Source: Actinacidiphila acididurans
GTDB taxonomy: Bacteria; Actinomycetota; Actinomycetes; Streptomycetales; Streptomycetaceae
NCBI RefSeq assembly: GCF_016918855.1
Contig: NZ_JADKYB010000026.1
Location: 1 to 64,000 of the forward strand
Reading direction: 5' to 3'
Length of the DNA stretch: 64,000 nt
The notes under the pieces were generated by a model. The model was given only the letters and a program-made list of their open reading frames with translations. It was not told where the DNA came from and ran no database searches. Shown one piece after another: positions 23,428 to 31,882 of this stretch (within the stretch, counting starts at the first letter, position 1; each line of letters starts with the position of its first letter). The translations under genes and the position numbers were made by a program.

Positions 23428-24657
23428 ATGCAGTTGCGCGCCCGTCGCGTCGCCGCCCTTGGACTGGCCGGCTCGGTGCTGGCCGTCCTCGCCGTCGGGT
23501 TACCGGGACCGCGGGCAACGGCCGCGAGCGCCGCGCGTACGCCCGCTTCAACGGCGGCCGCCTTCCCACCCCTGGCCCCGGCCGCGCTGCGGGCCGCCAT
23601 CGAAACCCGGCCCGGTGACGACGCCTCGGGGGCGGTCGCGCGAGTCGGCGAGCCGGGCGAGGTCTGGCGGGGCGCCACCGTGGACAGCCGGACCGGCCGG
23701 GCGATCCCGCGGAACGCGCACTTCCACATCGGCAGCGTCTCGAAGGTGTTCGAGACCACGGTCGTGCTGCAACTGGCCGCGCAAGGGCGGATCGACCTGG
23801 ACCGTACGGTGCAGGACTACCTGCCGGGACTGCTGCCGGACACCTTCGGGCCGATCACCGTGCGGGAGCTGATCACGTACACCAGCGGCCTGCCCGATGT
23901 GGACGAGGGCAAGCCCGCCGACAGCGTGGACGACACGATCGCGCGCCGTTTCGACTACCGCACCTTCGACGAGATCGTCCGCGGCACCCTGCGCCCGGCC
24001 GGCCGCCCCTGGCCCGGCCCGCACTTCGCGCCCGGCACGAAGCAGGAGTACAACTCCCTCGCCTTCCGGATCGCCGGCGAGCTGATCGAGCACGTCACCG
24101 GCCGCTCCTTCAAGCAGGAGGTCACCGCTCGCATCCTGGCGCCGTTGCGCCTGGAGCAGACCTCGGTGCCCGAGCGGGACCCCGTGATGCCCCGCCCGTA
24201 CCTGCACGGCTATCAGATCGACAGCCAGGGCCGGACGGTGGACGTCAGCGCACAGGAGGGTGACCCGACGAGCATGATCTCCACCCCGGCCGACCTGGAC
24301 CGCTTCCTCACCGCCCTGTTCCGCGGCCGCCTGCTGCCGCCCGCGCAGCTCACCCTGATGTTCACCGTGCCGACCGACGCGCAGGGCCGGCCCCTCCCCT
24401 TCGTCGGCGGCACGTCCTGCGGCCCGCAGGCCTGCTTCGGCGCCGGCCTGATGTCCACGCCGCTCCCGGGCGGCGGCGTCCTGTGGGGCAAGACCGGCCA
24501 CGACGCCGGCTACGCCAACGGCATGTTCGCCACCCGCGACCTGTCCGTGCGGGGCGTCTACTCCGTCTCCGACCAGAGCCCGGACCAGAGCGCGCCGCCC
24601 CCGCTGGCCTCCCGGCTGCTGGCCGCGGTGCTCACCCCGCAGGGCACGGCCGGCTGA
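23428..24657 (+). CDS. Secreted serine beta-lactamase/DD-peptidase-like hydrolase
   Basis: A 409-residue exported enzyme of the class C beta-lactamase / D-Ala-D-Ala carboxypeptidase fold. The signal peptide covers about residues 1-33. The nucleophile motif SxxK is S103-V-S-K106 in HIGSVSKVFETT. The second motif lies in KQEYNSLAF (Tyr208), where the usual Tyr-x-Asn reads Tyr-Asn-Ser. The KTG motif is GKTGHDAGY near residue 355. ITYTSGLPD is the normal family loop. It could be an esterase, peptidase or weak beta-lactamase. ATG 23428, with GGGAG upstream. Stands alone. Confidence 0.85.
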   Translation: MQLRARRVAALGLAGSVLAVLAVGLPGPRATAASAARTPASTAAAFPPLAPAALRAAIETRPGDDASGAVARVGEPGEVWRGATVDSRTGRAIPRNAHFHIGSVSKVFETTVVLQLAAQGRIDLDRTVQDYLPGLLPDTFGPITVRELITYTSGLPDVDEGKPADSVDDTIARRFDYRTFDEIVRGTLRPAGRPWPGPHFAPGTKQEYNSLAFRIAGELIEHVTGRSFKQEVTARILAPLRLEQTSVPERDPVMPRPYLHGYQIDSQGRTVDVSAQEGDPTSMISTPADLDRFLTALFRGRLLPPAQLTLMFTVPTDAQGRPLPFVGGTSCGPQACFGAGLMSTPLPGGGVLWGKTGHDAGYANGMFATRDLSVRGVYSVSDQSPDQSAPPPLASRLLAAVLTPQGTAG

Positions 24658-24939
24658 ACAGCTGAATCAGTTGTGCCGCGTACGACGCCGGGCACGGCGC
24701 CGTACGCGGTCACCGACGGCCGCCCGCCGGACCGCCCGCGCCGCCCGACGCCCGCTGTCCTACGGCCACCGGCCGGTGGCCAGGAGCACCTGCGGGACCG
24801 GATCCGGTCCTGGCGCCCCCCGAGGCACCGGCTCCCGCCCGGCGGCCGGGCACCCGCCACCGCCCTGCGCTGGGAGATCGCCGAACTCGCCGCCCAGGCC
24901 CGCAGCCGCTGCACGCTCCTGCCCTGCGTCTCGCCCGCC

Positions 24940-25491
24940 TCATCGGTTCCGGGCAGCCGGGTCGATCGAGCCGATGACGTGGCCGGTGGCCGGGCACTGC
25001 CATACGGCGGTGGCGGAGATGATACGGGGGTGCGCGCCGTTGTTGTGGGTACGGCAGACCGGCCAGATCAGGGCGCGTACGTCGGCGACGTACGTCTGGA
25101 AGCCGTCGCCCGCCTGGACGGCGATGTCCTGCGGGTCGAGCCCCTGGATCTCCTGGTCGCCGACCTGGACCCGTCCCATCGTCAGTTCGGGGGACGGCGG
25201 CTCCAGGAGGACGGGCACCGCCAGGTCGCGTCGGCCGTCGGCCATGAAGGCGGCGCGGATGGCCGCGGTCACGGCGGTGGCGATGCGTGCGCGCCTGGCG
25301 AGGACGAGCGGGGCGAGGTGGTCGACCGGCAGGTCGCCGTTGTCGCGGTGCACCGCGCGCAGCCAGTTCTGGACGTCCTCGCTGGGATCGTACGGGCTGA
25401 AGTCGGTTTCGAGACTGTCGAAGAGTCGCTGCTGCCATTGCCGGTAGGCAAGGGTGGAGGCGTCCTCGAAGGAGTCCGGGGGCGTTCCCAT
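24940..25491 (-). CDS. Hypothetical protein
   Basis: A 183-residue soluble protein. The N-terminal half is helical and charged (AYRQWQQRLFDSLETDFSPY; VLARRARIATAVTAAIRAAF); the C-terminal half has VCRTHNNGAHPR and VWQCPATGHVIGSI, with a Cys/His set that could bind a metal, though spacing is loose. No signal peptide, no membrane helix. ATG 25491 is the first good start. It is divergent from the LysR gene (25626), with 134 bp between. The 282 bp downstream (24658-24939) hold nothing I recognise. Function unknown. Confidence 0.6.
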   Translation of the reverse strand: MGTPPDSFEDASTLAYRQWQQRLFDSLETDFSPYDPSEDVQNWLRAVHRDNGDLPVDHLAPLVLARRARIATAVTAAIRAAFMADGRRDLAVPVLLEPPSPELTMGRVQVGDQEIQGLDPQDIAVQAGDGFQTYVADVRALIWPVCRTHNNGAHPRIISATAVWQCPATGHVIGSIDPAARNR

Positions 25492-25625
25492 GACGCCATT
25501 TTCCCCCCACGAGCGGATCGGCTCCGGCCGTGTCCGGGGGAATCTCCGCCGGTGGAACCGGGTTGCTCGCGAGGGCAACGACGACAACGGGGAGCGCGGT
25601 CCGCCGCGGGGAGGAACGGGAGCCG

Positions 25626-26522
25626 ATGAGCCTTCGTCAGTTCGAGTACGCCCTGGCCGTCGCCGAGGAGGGCTCGGTGACAGCGGCGGCGGAGTTGCTG
25701 CACGTCGCTCAGCCGTCGGTGTCCCAGCAGATCCGCGGCCTGGAGCGGGAGCTCGGCGTGGAGCTGTTCGCCCGCACACCGACCGGACTGGTGCCCACCG
25801 CGGTCGGCCGCGCGTTTCTGCGGGAGGCGCAGGTCGCGGTGAACGCGGCGCGCAGAGCGAGGGCGACCGCGCGGGCCGGCGCCGACGACATGGTGGGCGA
25901 GTTGGTGGTCGCGGTGCAGATGGGCTTCGGCACGCGGCAGCTGCCGGCCGCGCTGAGCGCGCTGCGTCGCCGCTTCCCGCGGCTGGAGGTCACCGTCTTC
26001 GAGGAGCCGAGCTCCGCCGAGCTGGAGCGGCTGGGGCGCCGGGACGTGCTGGACCTCGCCCTGATGGCGGCGTGCGAGCAGACCCCCGCCGACGCCCACC
26101 GCCTCGGCGAGGAGGAGTTCGTCGTGGTGCTGGGCGCCGGGCACCGGCTGCTCGCCGCGGACCGGGTCGAGCTGCGCGACTTGGAGCGTGAGCCGTGGGT
26201 GAGGTTCGACCACGACAGCGCGCTCGACGGCGTACTGCTGAGCGTGCTGCGGGACAACGGTCTGGCCCCGGCCACGGTCGCCCGCGTGTCCCAGACCGCG
26301 ACGGCCGTGCGCTGGGCCGCCCACGGGCTGGGGGTCACCCTGGTCCCTGCCTCCGCGGTGCCCCACGACCACGAGCACCTCGCGCGCCCGGTGCTGCCCG
26401 CCGTGTCCCAGCCGGTCGTCGCCGTGATCCGGTCCGGCGCCGGGCCGGCGGAAACGGCCCTGCTCGAACTCCTGCGCAAGGAGACCTGGTCCGATTCCGC
26501 CGATTTCTCACCGGTGTCCTGA
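25626..26522 (+). CDS. LysR-family transcriptional regulator
   Basis: A 298-residue LysR protein. The N-terminal HTH is EYALAVAEEGSVTAAAELLH and then QPSVSQQIRGLERELGVELF (about 7-49), a canonical LTTR sequence; the effector domain runs from about 90 to 290. Start ATG 25626 with GGGAGG upstream. It converges with the SDR at 26592, which is a likely target together with the divergent hypothetical gene; LTTRs usually act on a divergent neighbour. Effector unknown. Confidence 0.9.
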   Translation: MSLRQFEYALAVAEEGSVTAAAELLHVAQPSVSQQIRGLERELGVELFARTPTGLVPTAVGRAFLREAQVAVNAARRARATARAGADDMVGELVVAVQMGFGTRQLPAALSALRRRFPRLEVTVFEEPSSAELERLGRRDVLDLALMAACEQTPADAHRLGEEEFVVVLGAGHRLLAADRVELRDLEREPWVRFDHDSALDGVLLSVLRDNGLAPATVARVSQTATAVRWAAHGLGVTLVPASAVPHDHEHLARPVLPAVSQPVVAVIRSGAGPAETALLELLRKETWSDSADFSPVS

Positions 26523-26591
26523 CGGCCGTAAAGGAAACGAGCGACGCCGAATTCTGATTGTCCGAACCGGCGTTCCGGAATTGTATCGGCG

Positions 26592-27368
26592 TCAGCCCCT
26601 GGGGAATTCACCGCCGTCCACGACGAGATTGCTCCCGGTCAGCCAGCTCGCCCGCTCCGACACGAGGAACAGCACCGCGTGGGCGATGTCGTCGGGCCGG
26701 CCGTCGCGCCCCAGCGGCACGGTGTCGTCGGCGTTGGTCTGCCCCGGCGCCGCGTCCAGGCGCGCCCACTGCTCCCGCGTCGCCTCTCCGCCGGGGGTGG
26801 CGACTCTGCCGGGCGTCACGGTGTTGACCCGGATGCCGAACGGGGCCAGCTCCAGGGCCAGTCCGCGGCTGTAGGTCTCCAGCGCCGCCTTCGCCGCCAC
26901 GTAGTGCAGGAACGGTCCCACCGGGGTGAGGACCGCGGCCGAGGAGACATGCACGATCATCCCCGACCGCTGTTCCCGCATCCCCCCGACCAGCAGCGAG
27001 TCCAGCCGCACCGACGCCAGGTAGTTCAGGTCCAGCGCGTCCTGCCATTCCTCGTCGGGGATGGCCGAGGCGCTTGCGTGGGGCCGGGCCCCACCGGCGT
27101 TGTGGACCAGGATGTCCACCCCGCCGAGCACCTCCCGCACGGCCGCGGCAAGCACCTCTGCTCCGGTCCGGGTCCGTACGTCGGCCTCGACGAAGGCGGC
27201 CCCCTCCGGCACCGTGGCCGTCCCCGACCGGGCGGTCGTGAGCACCTGCGCGCCGGCGTCCAGGAGCTGGCGCACGACGGCCGCTCCGATTCCGCGCGAA
27301 CCGCCCGTCACCAGGGCCCGCTTTCCCGCGAGTTCTCGCGTTTCCGATCCGTTCTCGATCGTGGTCAT
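26592..27368 (-). CDS. Short-chain dehydrogenase/reductase
   Basis: A 258-residue SDR: VTGGSRGIGAAVVRQLL (about 20-36), HNAGGARPH (about 88-96), VSSAAVLTPVG with the catalytic Ser, and Y-x-x-x-K in HYVAAKAALETYS. The end GSNLVVDGGEF is the standard fatty acyl-type SDR tail. Cofactor likely NADP(H). ATG 27368. Upstream on the minus strand lies a 21-bp palindrome (27530-27550), about 160 bp from the start. The gene converges with the LysR gene at 25626. Confidence 0.9.
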   Translation of the reverse strand: MTTIENGSETRELAGKRALVTGGSRGIGAAVVRQLLDAGAQVLTTARSGTATVPEGAAFVEADVRTRTGAEVLAAAVREVLGGVDILVHNAGGARPHASASAIPDEEWQDALDLNYLASVRLDSLLVGGMREQRSGMIVHVSSAAVLTPVGPFLHYVAAKAALETYSRGLALELAPFGIRVNTVTPGRVATPGGEATREQWARLDAAPGQTNADDTVPLGRDGRPDDIAHAVLFLVSERASWLTGSNLVVDGGEFPRG

Positions 27369-27529
27369 GCCGCACCGGTCCTCTCGATCGCGTGTCTGCC
27401 TGCTCGACGGAAGAAGGAGCGGCGCGCGCGGCACGCGAATCCCCGGAGAATTCGCGGCGAGCACCTCGTCGAGCGGTTTCACGGTACGGCCGGAAAAGAG
27501 CGGCCGACAAAGACGAAATGTCAGCAGGG

Positions 27530-27550
27530 GCCATAGGGAATTCCTATGGC
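27530..27550. promoter_or_regulatory. Perfect 8-5-8 palindrome in the SDR/small-protein spacer
   Basis: GCCATAGG (27530-27537), GAATT, CCTATGGC (27543-27550). Both arms are exact inverted copies, and the site is AT-richer than its surroundings. It lies between the SDR start (27368, minus strand) and the small membrane protein (27668, plus strand). It resembles a dimeric regulator site; the regulator is unknown. Confidence 0.5.
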
Positions 27551-27667
27551 GTCACGCGTCGGGGCTCCACGGCAGCACCCCTTCACCCGGCCGGGGGGAG
27601 TGGCGAGAGCCATGGTGGGTACGGTCCTCGCTGAAGACGGCTCACAGCGCAGGAGAGGGGTCGCGTC

Positions 27668-27787
27668 GTGCACAAGGAAATGGTTGATCTCGCTCTGTCC
27701 ACGGATGTACGGGACGACATCATCTGGTACGCGATCGTCGCGGCAATCTTCCTGATCGCCGTGATCTTCGCGATCCGCAGCAACTAG
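27668..27787 (+). CDS. 39-residue single-pass membrane protein
   Basis: This short frame begins at GTG 27668 with an AGGAGAGGGG site 7 bp upstream. It codes for an amphipathic charged start (HKEMVDLALSTDVRDD) followed by a hydrophobic helix WYAIVAAIFLIAVIFAIR and a short tail. An internal ATG at 27680 is the alternative start. Codon positions are coding-like. The TAG stop shares the four bases CTAG with the stop of the convergent LysR gene. Function unknown; single-helix proteins of this size often modulate membrane enzymes or transporters. Confidence 0.65.
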   Translation: MHKEMVDLALSTDVRDDIIWYAIVAAIFLIAVIFAIRSN

Positions 27788-28683
27788 GTCCGGGCGAGCA
27801 GCAGGCCGCGCACCAGGGCAAGGGGCGGCCACTGGAAACGGCCGTATCGGGCGACTGCGTAGGCGCGCAGCACGACGGGCGGGTCGTTCAGGGGGACGAA
27901 GCGGACGCCGGGCAGGGCGGTGCGTCCGGCCGGCAGCATGCCGACGCCCAGGCCGGCGGCGATCATGTGCTGCACCAGGTCGAGGCTGTCGGCCTGGTGG
28001 GAGAGCCGCGGGGTGAACCCGGCCATCGACGACAGCGTACGGATCACCGTCTCGTCCGCGGTGTTGCGGGAGTTGACGATCCAGTCGAGTCCGGCGCAGC
28101 GCGAGAAGACCTCGGCCGAGTCGCCGGCGGGGACGTCCAGGCTCTCGGGAACAGCCAGCCCCCACCTCGCGGTCCACAGGGGCTCCGCCGTCATGGACCG
28201 GTCCACCGGCGCCGGGGCCAGGTTGTAGTCGTAGGTCAGCGCCAGGTCCACCTCGTCGGCCGCCAGGAGCTCAAGTGCCTCGGCGGGTTCGTGCTCCCGG
28301 ACCAGCAGCCGGACCCGGGGGTGCTCCGTGCTCAGCCGGGCGAGAAGCGGCAGCAGGAAATCGCGGATGGCGGTGAAGTAGCCCGCCACGCGCACGGTGC
28401 CGCTGGGCTCCGCGCCGACGTCGAGGTCCGACTGCGCGGCCTCCACCGCCTCCAGGATCCGCGTCCCGTGCTCCACGAGGCGGCGGCCGGCCGGGGTCAG
28501 CCGCACGCCGCGCCCGTCGGCCTCCACCAGCGACCGGCCCACCTCTTTGGACAGCGCGGCGATCTGCTGCGAGACGGTGGAGGTCGTCAGGTGCAGGCTG
28601 TCGGCGACAGCGCGCATCGTACCGAGACGCGACAGCTCGCACAGCAGAGCCAGGCGGCGGGTGTCCACCCCCTCATTGTTCAT
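27784..28683 (-). CDS. LysR-family transcriptional regulator
   Basis: A 299-residue LysR protein. HTH: LCELSRLGTMRAVADSLHLT and TSTVSQQIAALSKEVGRSLV (about 12-52). The effector domain contains MIAAGLGVGMLPAG, the usual C-terminal LTTR segment. It is divergent from the RhtA-like exporter at 28752 with a 68-bp spacer, the typical arrangement for an LTTR and its target exporter (compare LysE/LysG). ATG 28683 chosen; GTG at the VDTRRLALL codon is an alternative. The 3' end overlaps the small membrane protein stop in CTAG. Confidence 0.9.
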   Translation of the reverse strand: MNNEGVDTRRLALLCELSRLGTMRAVADSLHLTTSTVSQQIAALSKEVGRSLVEADGRGVRLTPAGRRLVEHGTRILEAVEAAQSDLDVGAEPSGTVRVAGYFTAIRDFLLPLLARLSTEHPRVRLLVREHEPAEALELLAADEVDLALTYDYNLAPAPVDRSMTAEPLWTARWGLAVPESLDVPAGDSAEVFSRCAGLDWIVNSRNTADETVIRTLSSMAGFTPRLSHQADSLDLVQHMIAAGLGVGMLPAGRTALPGVRFVPLNDPPVVLRAYAVARYGRFQWPPLALVRGLLLART

Positions 28684-28751
28684 GATTCGTGAACGGATTG
28701 TCGGGAAACAGCACGTGGACCGCAACGCTCGTGGCTTGTTCTACTGCACCC

Positions 28752-29720
28752 ATGACCGTGCTCGACCGGATATCCGTGCAGGCCGGGCCCCGGGCCGCCG
28801 GCGGCGCCGCGATGGCGCTGGGCTCGATGACCTCGGTGCAGCTGAGCCTGGCGCTGTCCGCGGACCAGTTCGACCGGATCAGCCCGATCGGCGCCGCCTG
28901 GCTGCGCATGGCCTGGGGCGGACTGCTCCTGCTGGTGCCGGCGCGGCCCCGGCGCGCGGACTTCACCCGCGCCGGCTTCCGGGTCTGCGTGGTGCTCGGC
29001 CTGGTGAGCGCGGCCATGATGACCTTCTTCATGCTGGCCGTCGCCCGTATCCCGCTGGGCACGGCCAGCGCGCTGGAGTTCCTCGGACCGCTCGGGGTGT
29101 CCCTGTACGGGGCACGCGGCAGCGGCCTGCGGCGGTGGAGCGGGCTCGCGGCCGCGGGCGTGGTCCTGCTCACCCGGCCGTGGCACGGCGGCACGGACCT
29201 CGCCGGCATCGCCCTGGCGCTGGGCGCCGGCGCCTGCTGGGCCGGCTACATCCTCCTCACCCAGCGCGCGGGCGACGAGGTCGACGGACTCAAAGGGCTC
29301 GCCGTCTCCCTCACCGTGGCCGGGATCGCCTCGACGGCCGTGGCCGGGCCGGGGGTGATCGGTGGCCTCACCCCGTCGCTGCTGGCCGTCGGCCTCGGCC
29401 TGGCCGCGCTCGCTCCCCTGATCCCCTTCAGCCTGGAGCTGCTCGCCCTGCGCAGGCTCACCGCCTCCTCCTTCGGCACGCTGATGAGTGTGGAGCCCGC
29501 CATCGCCATGGCCATGGGAGCGGTCCTGCTGGGCCAGGTCCCCGGGCCGACCGCCGCGATCGGCGCCGCGTGCGTCATCGGCGCCGGGATCGCCGCCGTC
29601 CGTACGGGAGACCGCACGGGAGACCGGACAGCCGCCGTCGGCCCCCCGTCCGGCCGCCCCGCAACGTCGCTGCCGGCGCTCGACGACGGCCGGGCAGCTG
29701 CCGACCGGGTGTCCGGTTAG
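28752..29720 (+). CDS. EamA/RhtA-family exporter (amino acid or metabolite efflux)
   Basis: A 322-residue protein with ten hydrophobic segments in two EamA repeats (about 15-140 and 150-285). The sequences ALGSMTSVQLSLALSADQFD and ARIPLGTASALEFLGPLGVS match the RhtA threonine/homoserine exporter subgroup, and the second repeat has LMSVEPAIAMAMGAVLLGQ. The hydrophilic tail after 290 is poorly conserved. ATG 28752. Controlled, by inference, by the divergent LysR protein. Substrate not certain: RhtA exports threonine and homoserine, others export different small molecules. Confidence 0.85.
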   Translation: MTVLDRISVQAGPRAAGGAAMALGSMTSVQLSLALSADQFDRISPIGAAWLRMAWGGLLLLVPARPRRADFTRAGFRVCVVLGLVSAAMMTFFMLAVARIPLGTASALEFLGPLGVSLYGARGSGLRRWSGLAAAGVVLLTRPWHGGTDLAGIALALGAGACWAGYILLTQRAGDEVDGLKGLAVSLTVAGIASTAVAGPGVIGGLTPSLLAVGLGLAALAPLIPFSLELLALRRLTASSFGTLMSVEPAIAMAMGAVLLGQVPGPTAAIGAACVIGAGIAAVRTGDRTGDRTAAVGPPSGRPATSLPALDDGRAAADRVSG

Positions 29721-29738
29721 TGCCGCGCGGCAGGAGGA

Positions 29739-30725
29739 TCAGCGCAGTGGCAGGCTTTCGAGGGTGAACACCGGGCTGGTCAGCGGGGTGCCGTACAGGA
29801 AGGTGTCCATCTGGGAGTTGGTCACCAGCAGCCGGTCCCGGCTCACGGCGATTCCGGTGGTCGTGTCGGCCCCGGGGTAGGTGCGTTCGGAGACGGCGGT
29901 GGCCCGGGTGTCGTCGCCGGACAGCCGTACAGTGGCGATCTCGTTGTTCACCGAGCGGGCGACGTACAGCGTGTTCCCTCGCAGTGCCATGCCGTCGGCG
30001 CTGGTCAGGGGCGGTGCGGCGACCTTGCGGATGTCGCCGGTGGCGAGGGTGAGCCGGTAGAGCGCGCCGCTGTACCAGTAGCCGATGAGCAGGGACGTGC
30101 CGTCGGGGGTGGCGACGATGCCGTTGCCGTTGGACTGGCCGGCCACGTAGTCCGGCAGGTGGTAGGCCACTTGCAGGGTCCGGTGGGCGCCGGTGGCGGG
30201 GGCGTTCACCTCGGCGGCCGGAATCCGGTAGACCACGGCGCGGTAGGAGTCGGTGATGTAGACGTCCCCGTTGGGGGTGACGGCCGCGTCGTTGACGAGG
30301 GTCGGCTCGCCCGGATCGGTCACGGTGTACGTGGAAACGAGCTTTCCGCTGGTGGTGTAGACGAAGAAGCGTCCGGTGAAGGAGCCGGCGACCAGCAGGC
30401 GGTTGCCGGTGACCTTGATCCCGGTGGCGCTGGTCCGGCCGTCCTGGCCGCCCGGCAGGAAGGGCTCGAGCGTCTTCGCCCCGAGGCGCCCGCGGTAGAC
30501 GGTGCCGTCGCCGATGCTGGCGGTGTAGACGTAGCGGTGGTCGGCCGCGACGCTTTCAGGGAAGGCCTGGCCGCCGTTGACCGTGATCGTACGGTCGCTG
30601 TCCTCGCCGTCATGGACCGGCGCGGCGGCGGCGGGAAGGGTGAGGGCGGTCAGGGCGGCGGACGTCGCGGTGAGGGTGAGGAGCGCGCGGCGCCACGTGG
30701 CGTGAACGGTGGGGCGGGTGGACAT
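29739..30725 (-). CDS. Secreted SMP-30/gluconolactonase-like beta-propeller protein
   Basis: A 328-residue exported protein. The signal peptide ends near LPAAAAPVHDG (about 35). The mature part is built of repeated blades such as DAAVTPNGDVYITDSYRAVV, NGNGIVATPDGTSLLIGYWY and SADGMALRGNTLYVARS, the pattern of the SMP-30/gluconolactonase/LRE family. The NDAA, NGNG and DG residues could bind a metal in the central tunnel. Enzymatic role unproven: lactonase or binding protein. ATG 30725 has a GGAAAGG site. Convergent with the RhtA-like gene. Confidence 0.8.
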   Translation of the reverse strand: MSTRPTVHATWRRALLTLTATSAALTALTLPAAAAPVHDGEDSDRTITVNGGQAFPESVAADHRYVYTASIGDGTVYRGRLGAKTLEPFLPGGQDGRTSATGIKVTGNRLLVAGSFTGRFFVYTTSGKLVSTYTVTDPGEPTLVNDAAVTPNGDVYITDSYRAVVYRIPAAEVNAPATGAHRTLQVAYHLPDYVAGQSNGNGIVATPDGTSLLIGYWYSGALYRLTLATGDIRKVAAPPLTSADGMALRGNTLYVARSVNNEIATVRLSGDDTRATAVSERTYPGADTTTGIAVSRDRLLVTNSQMDTFLYGTPLTSPVFTLESLPLR

Positions 30726-30907
30726 GGCGGAAGGACCTTTCCGGGTGACGGGGAGGGATGTGAGTGACCCTCGGAATGCGGGTGGGTGGTCATCGGCCTC
30801 GGCCGCTTCCGGCCGGCCGGGTGTGTCGGGCGGCGACAACTGCCGCGTGGCGGCACGGCGTCGAAGAACTCCGCCGACCGACGTGGCCTCGGGCGGGCGG
30901 CCCCGGG

Positions 30908-31765
30908 TCAGCGCAGCGCGTCGGCGATCGCGTCGGCCAGGGGTGTGGCCGGGCGGCCGATCAGGCGCCGCAGGTCACCGGAGGCCGTGAACAGCTCGTC
31001 GCGGCTCATGCCGAGGTCGGCGTCGGCGAGGACGTCCGCCAGCCCGGCGGGCAGGCCGGCGCCGGTCAGCACGCGGGCGAACTCGGCGGCCGGCAGGTCG
31101 GTGCAGGTGATCCGCTTCCCGGTGGCGGCCGAGATCGCCTCGGCGAGGCCGGCGAGGGTGAACGCCTCGTCGCCGCCCAGCTCGTACACCTGGCCGGCAT
31201 GACCTTCGGTGGTCAGCACGACCGCGGCGGCCTCGGCGTAGTCGGCACGGGCCGCGGCGCTGATCCTTCCCCGCCCTGCGGCCCCGACGACGGCTCCGCC
31301 GCGCAGCACCAGCGGCAGCTGATCGGTGTAGTTCTCCAGGTACCAGCTGTTGCGCAGCAGCACGCTGGGTACGGGGCGCTCGCGCAGGTATTCCTCCGTG
31401 GCGCGATGGGTGGCGGCGAGGATCGTGGTGGCCGTGTCCGCGTGCGACATGCTCGTGTACGCCACCAGCGACACGCCTGCCGCCACCGCGGCGTCGATGG
31501 CGCGACGGTGGTTGGCGACCCGCTCGTCCACGGTCGTGGTCGATATCAGCAGCAGCTTGTCCGCTCCCTCGAAGGCCGCCGCGAGACCGTCCGGGTCCGC
31601 GAAATCGGCCCGGCGCACCACGACACCGAGGTCGGCGAGATCCTTGATCCTTGCGACGTCCCGGCCGGTCGCGACGACGTCCGAGGCCGGCACTCCGCGC
31701 CGCAACAGCGCTTCGACGGTGAGCCTGCCCAGCCGGCCGGAGGCTCCGGTGACAACGATTGACAT
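30908..31765 (-). CDS. NmrA-like NAD(P)H:quinone oxidoreductase (QOR2 type)
   Basis: A 285-residue protein with the NAD(P) loop VVTGASGRLGRLTVEALLRR (G-x-x-G-x-x-G), VVRRADFADPDGLAAAFEGA (NmrA signature) and a C-terminal region like E. coli YtfG. It lacks the SDR Tyr/Lys pair. It is a paralogue of the gene at 5406. It is divergent from an HxlR regulator at 31883, and the 117-bp spacer contains an inverted repeat. This matches the qor2/qorR arrangement known from corynebacteria, where a redox-sensing HxlR protein represses a quinone reductase. ATG 31765. Confidence 0.88.
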   Translation of the reverse strand: MSIVVTGASGRLGRLTVEALLRRGVPASDVVATGRDVARIKDLADLGVVVRRADFADPDGLAAAFEGADKLLLISTTTVDERVANHRRAIDAAVAAGVSLVAYTSMSHADTATTILAATHRATEEYLRERPVPSVLLRNSWYLENYTDQLPLVLRGGAVVGAAGRGRISAAARADYAEAAAVVLTTEGHAGQVYELGGDEAFTLAGLAEAISAATGKRITCTDLPAAEFARVLTGAGLPAGLADVLADADLGMSRDELFTASGDLRRLIGRPATPLADAIADALR

Positions 31766-31837
31766 GGGGGTGCCCTTTCCTGCCGCGAACCTCCCGCGGC
31801 AGGAACCAACGATGACCTGCTCACTCTCCAGCGGTAA

Positions 31838-31864
31838 GTAGCCACCTGGTTGTAAGGTGGCAAC
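31838..31864. promoter_or_regulatory. Inverted repeat between the quinone reductase and its HxlR regulator
   Basis: GTAGCCACCT (31838-31847) and AGGTGGCAAC (31855-31864) are inverted copies at 9 of 10 positions around a 7-bp spacer. The site occupies the short divergent promoter region, where an HxlR dimer would block both genes. Confidence 0.65.
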
Positions 31865-31882
31865 CTGAAAGAAAGTATCGAG

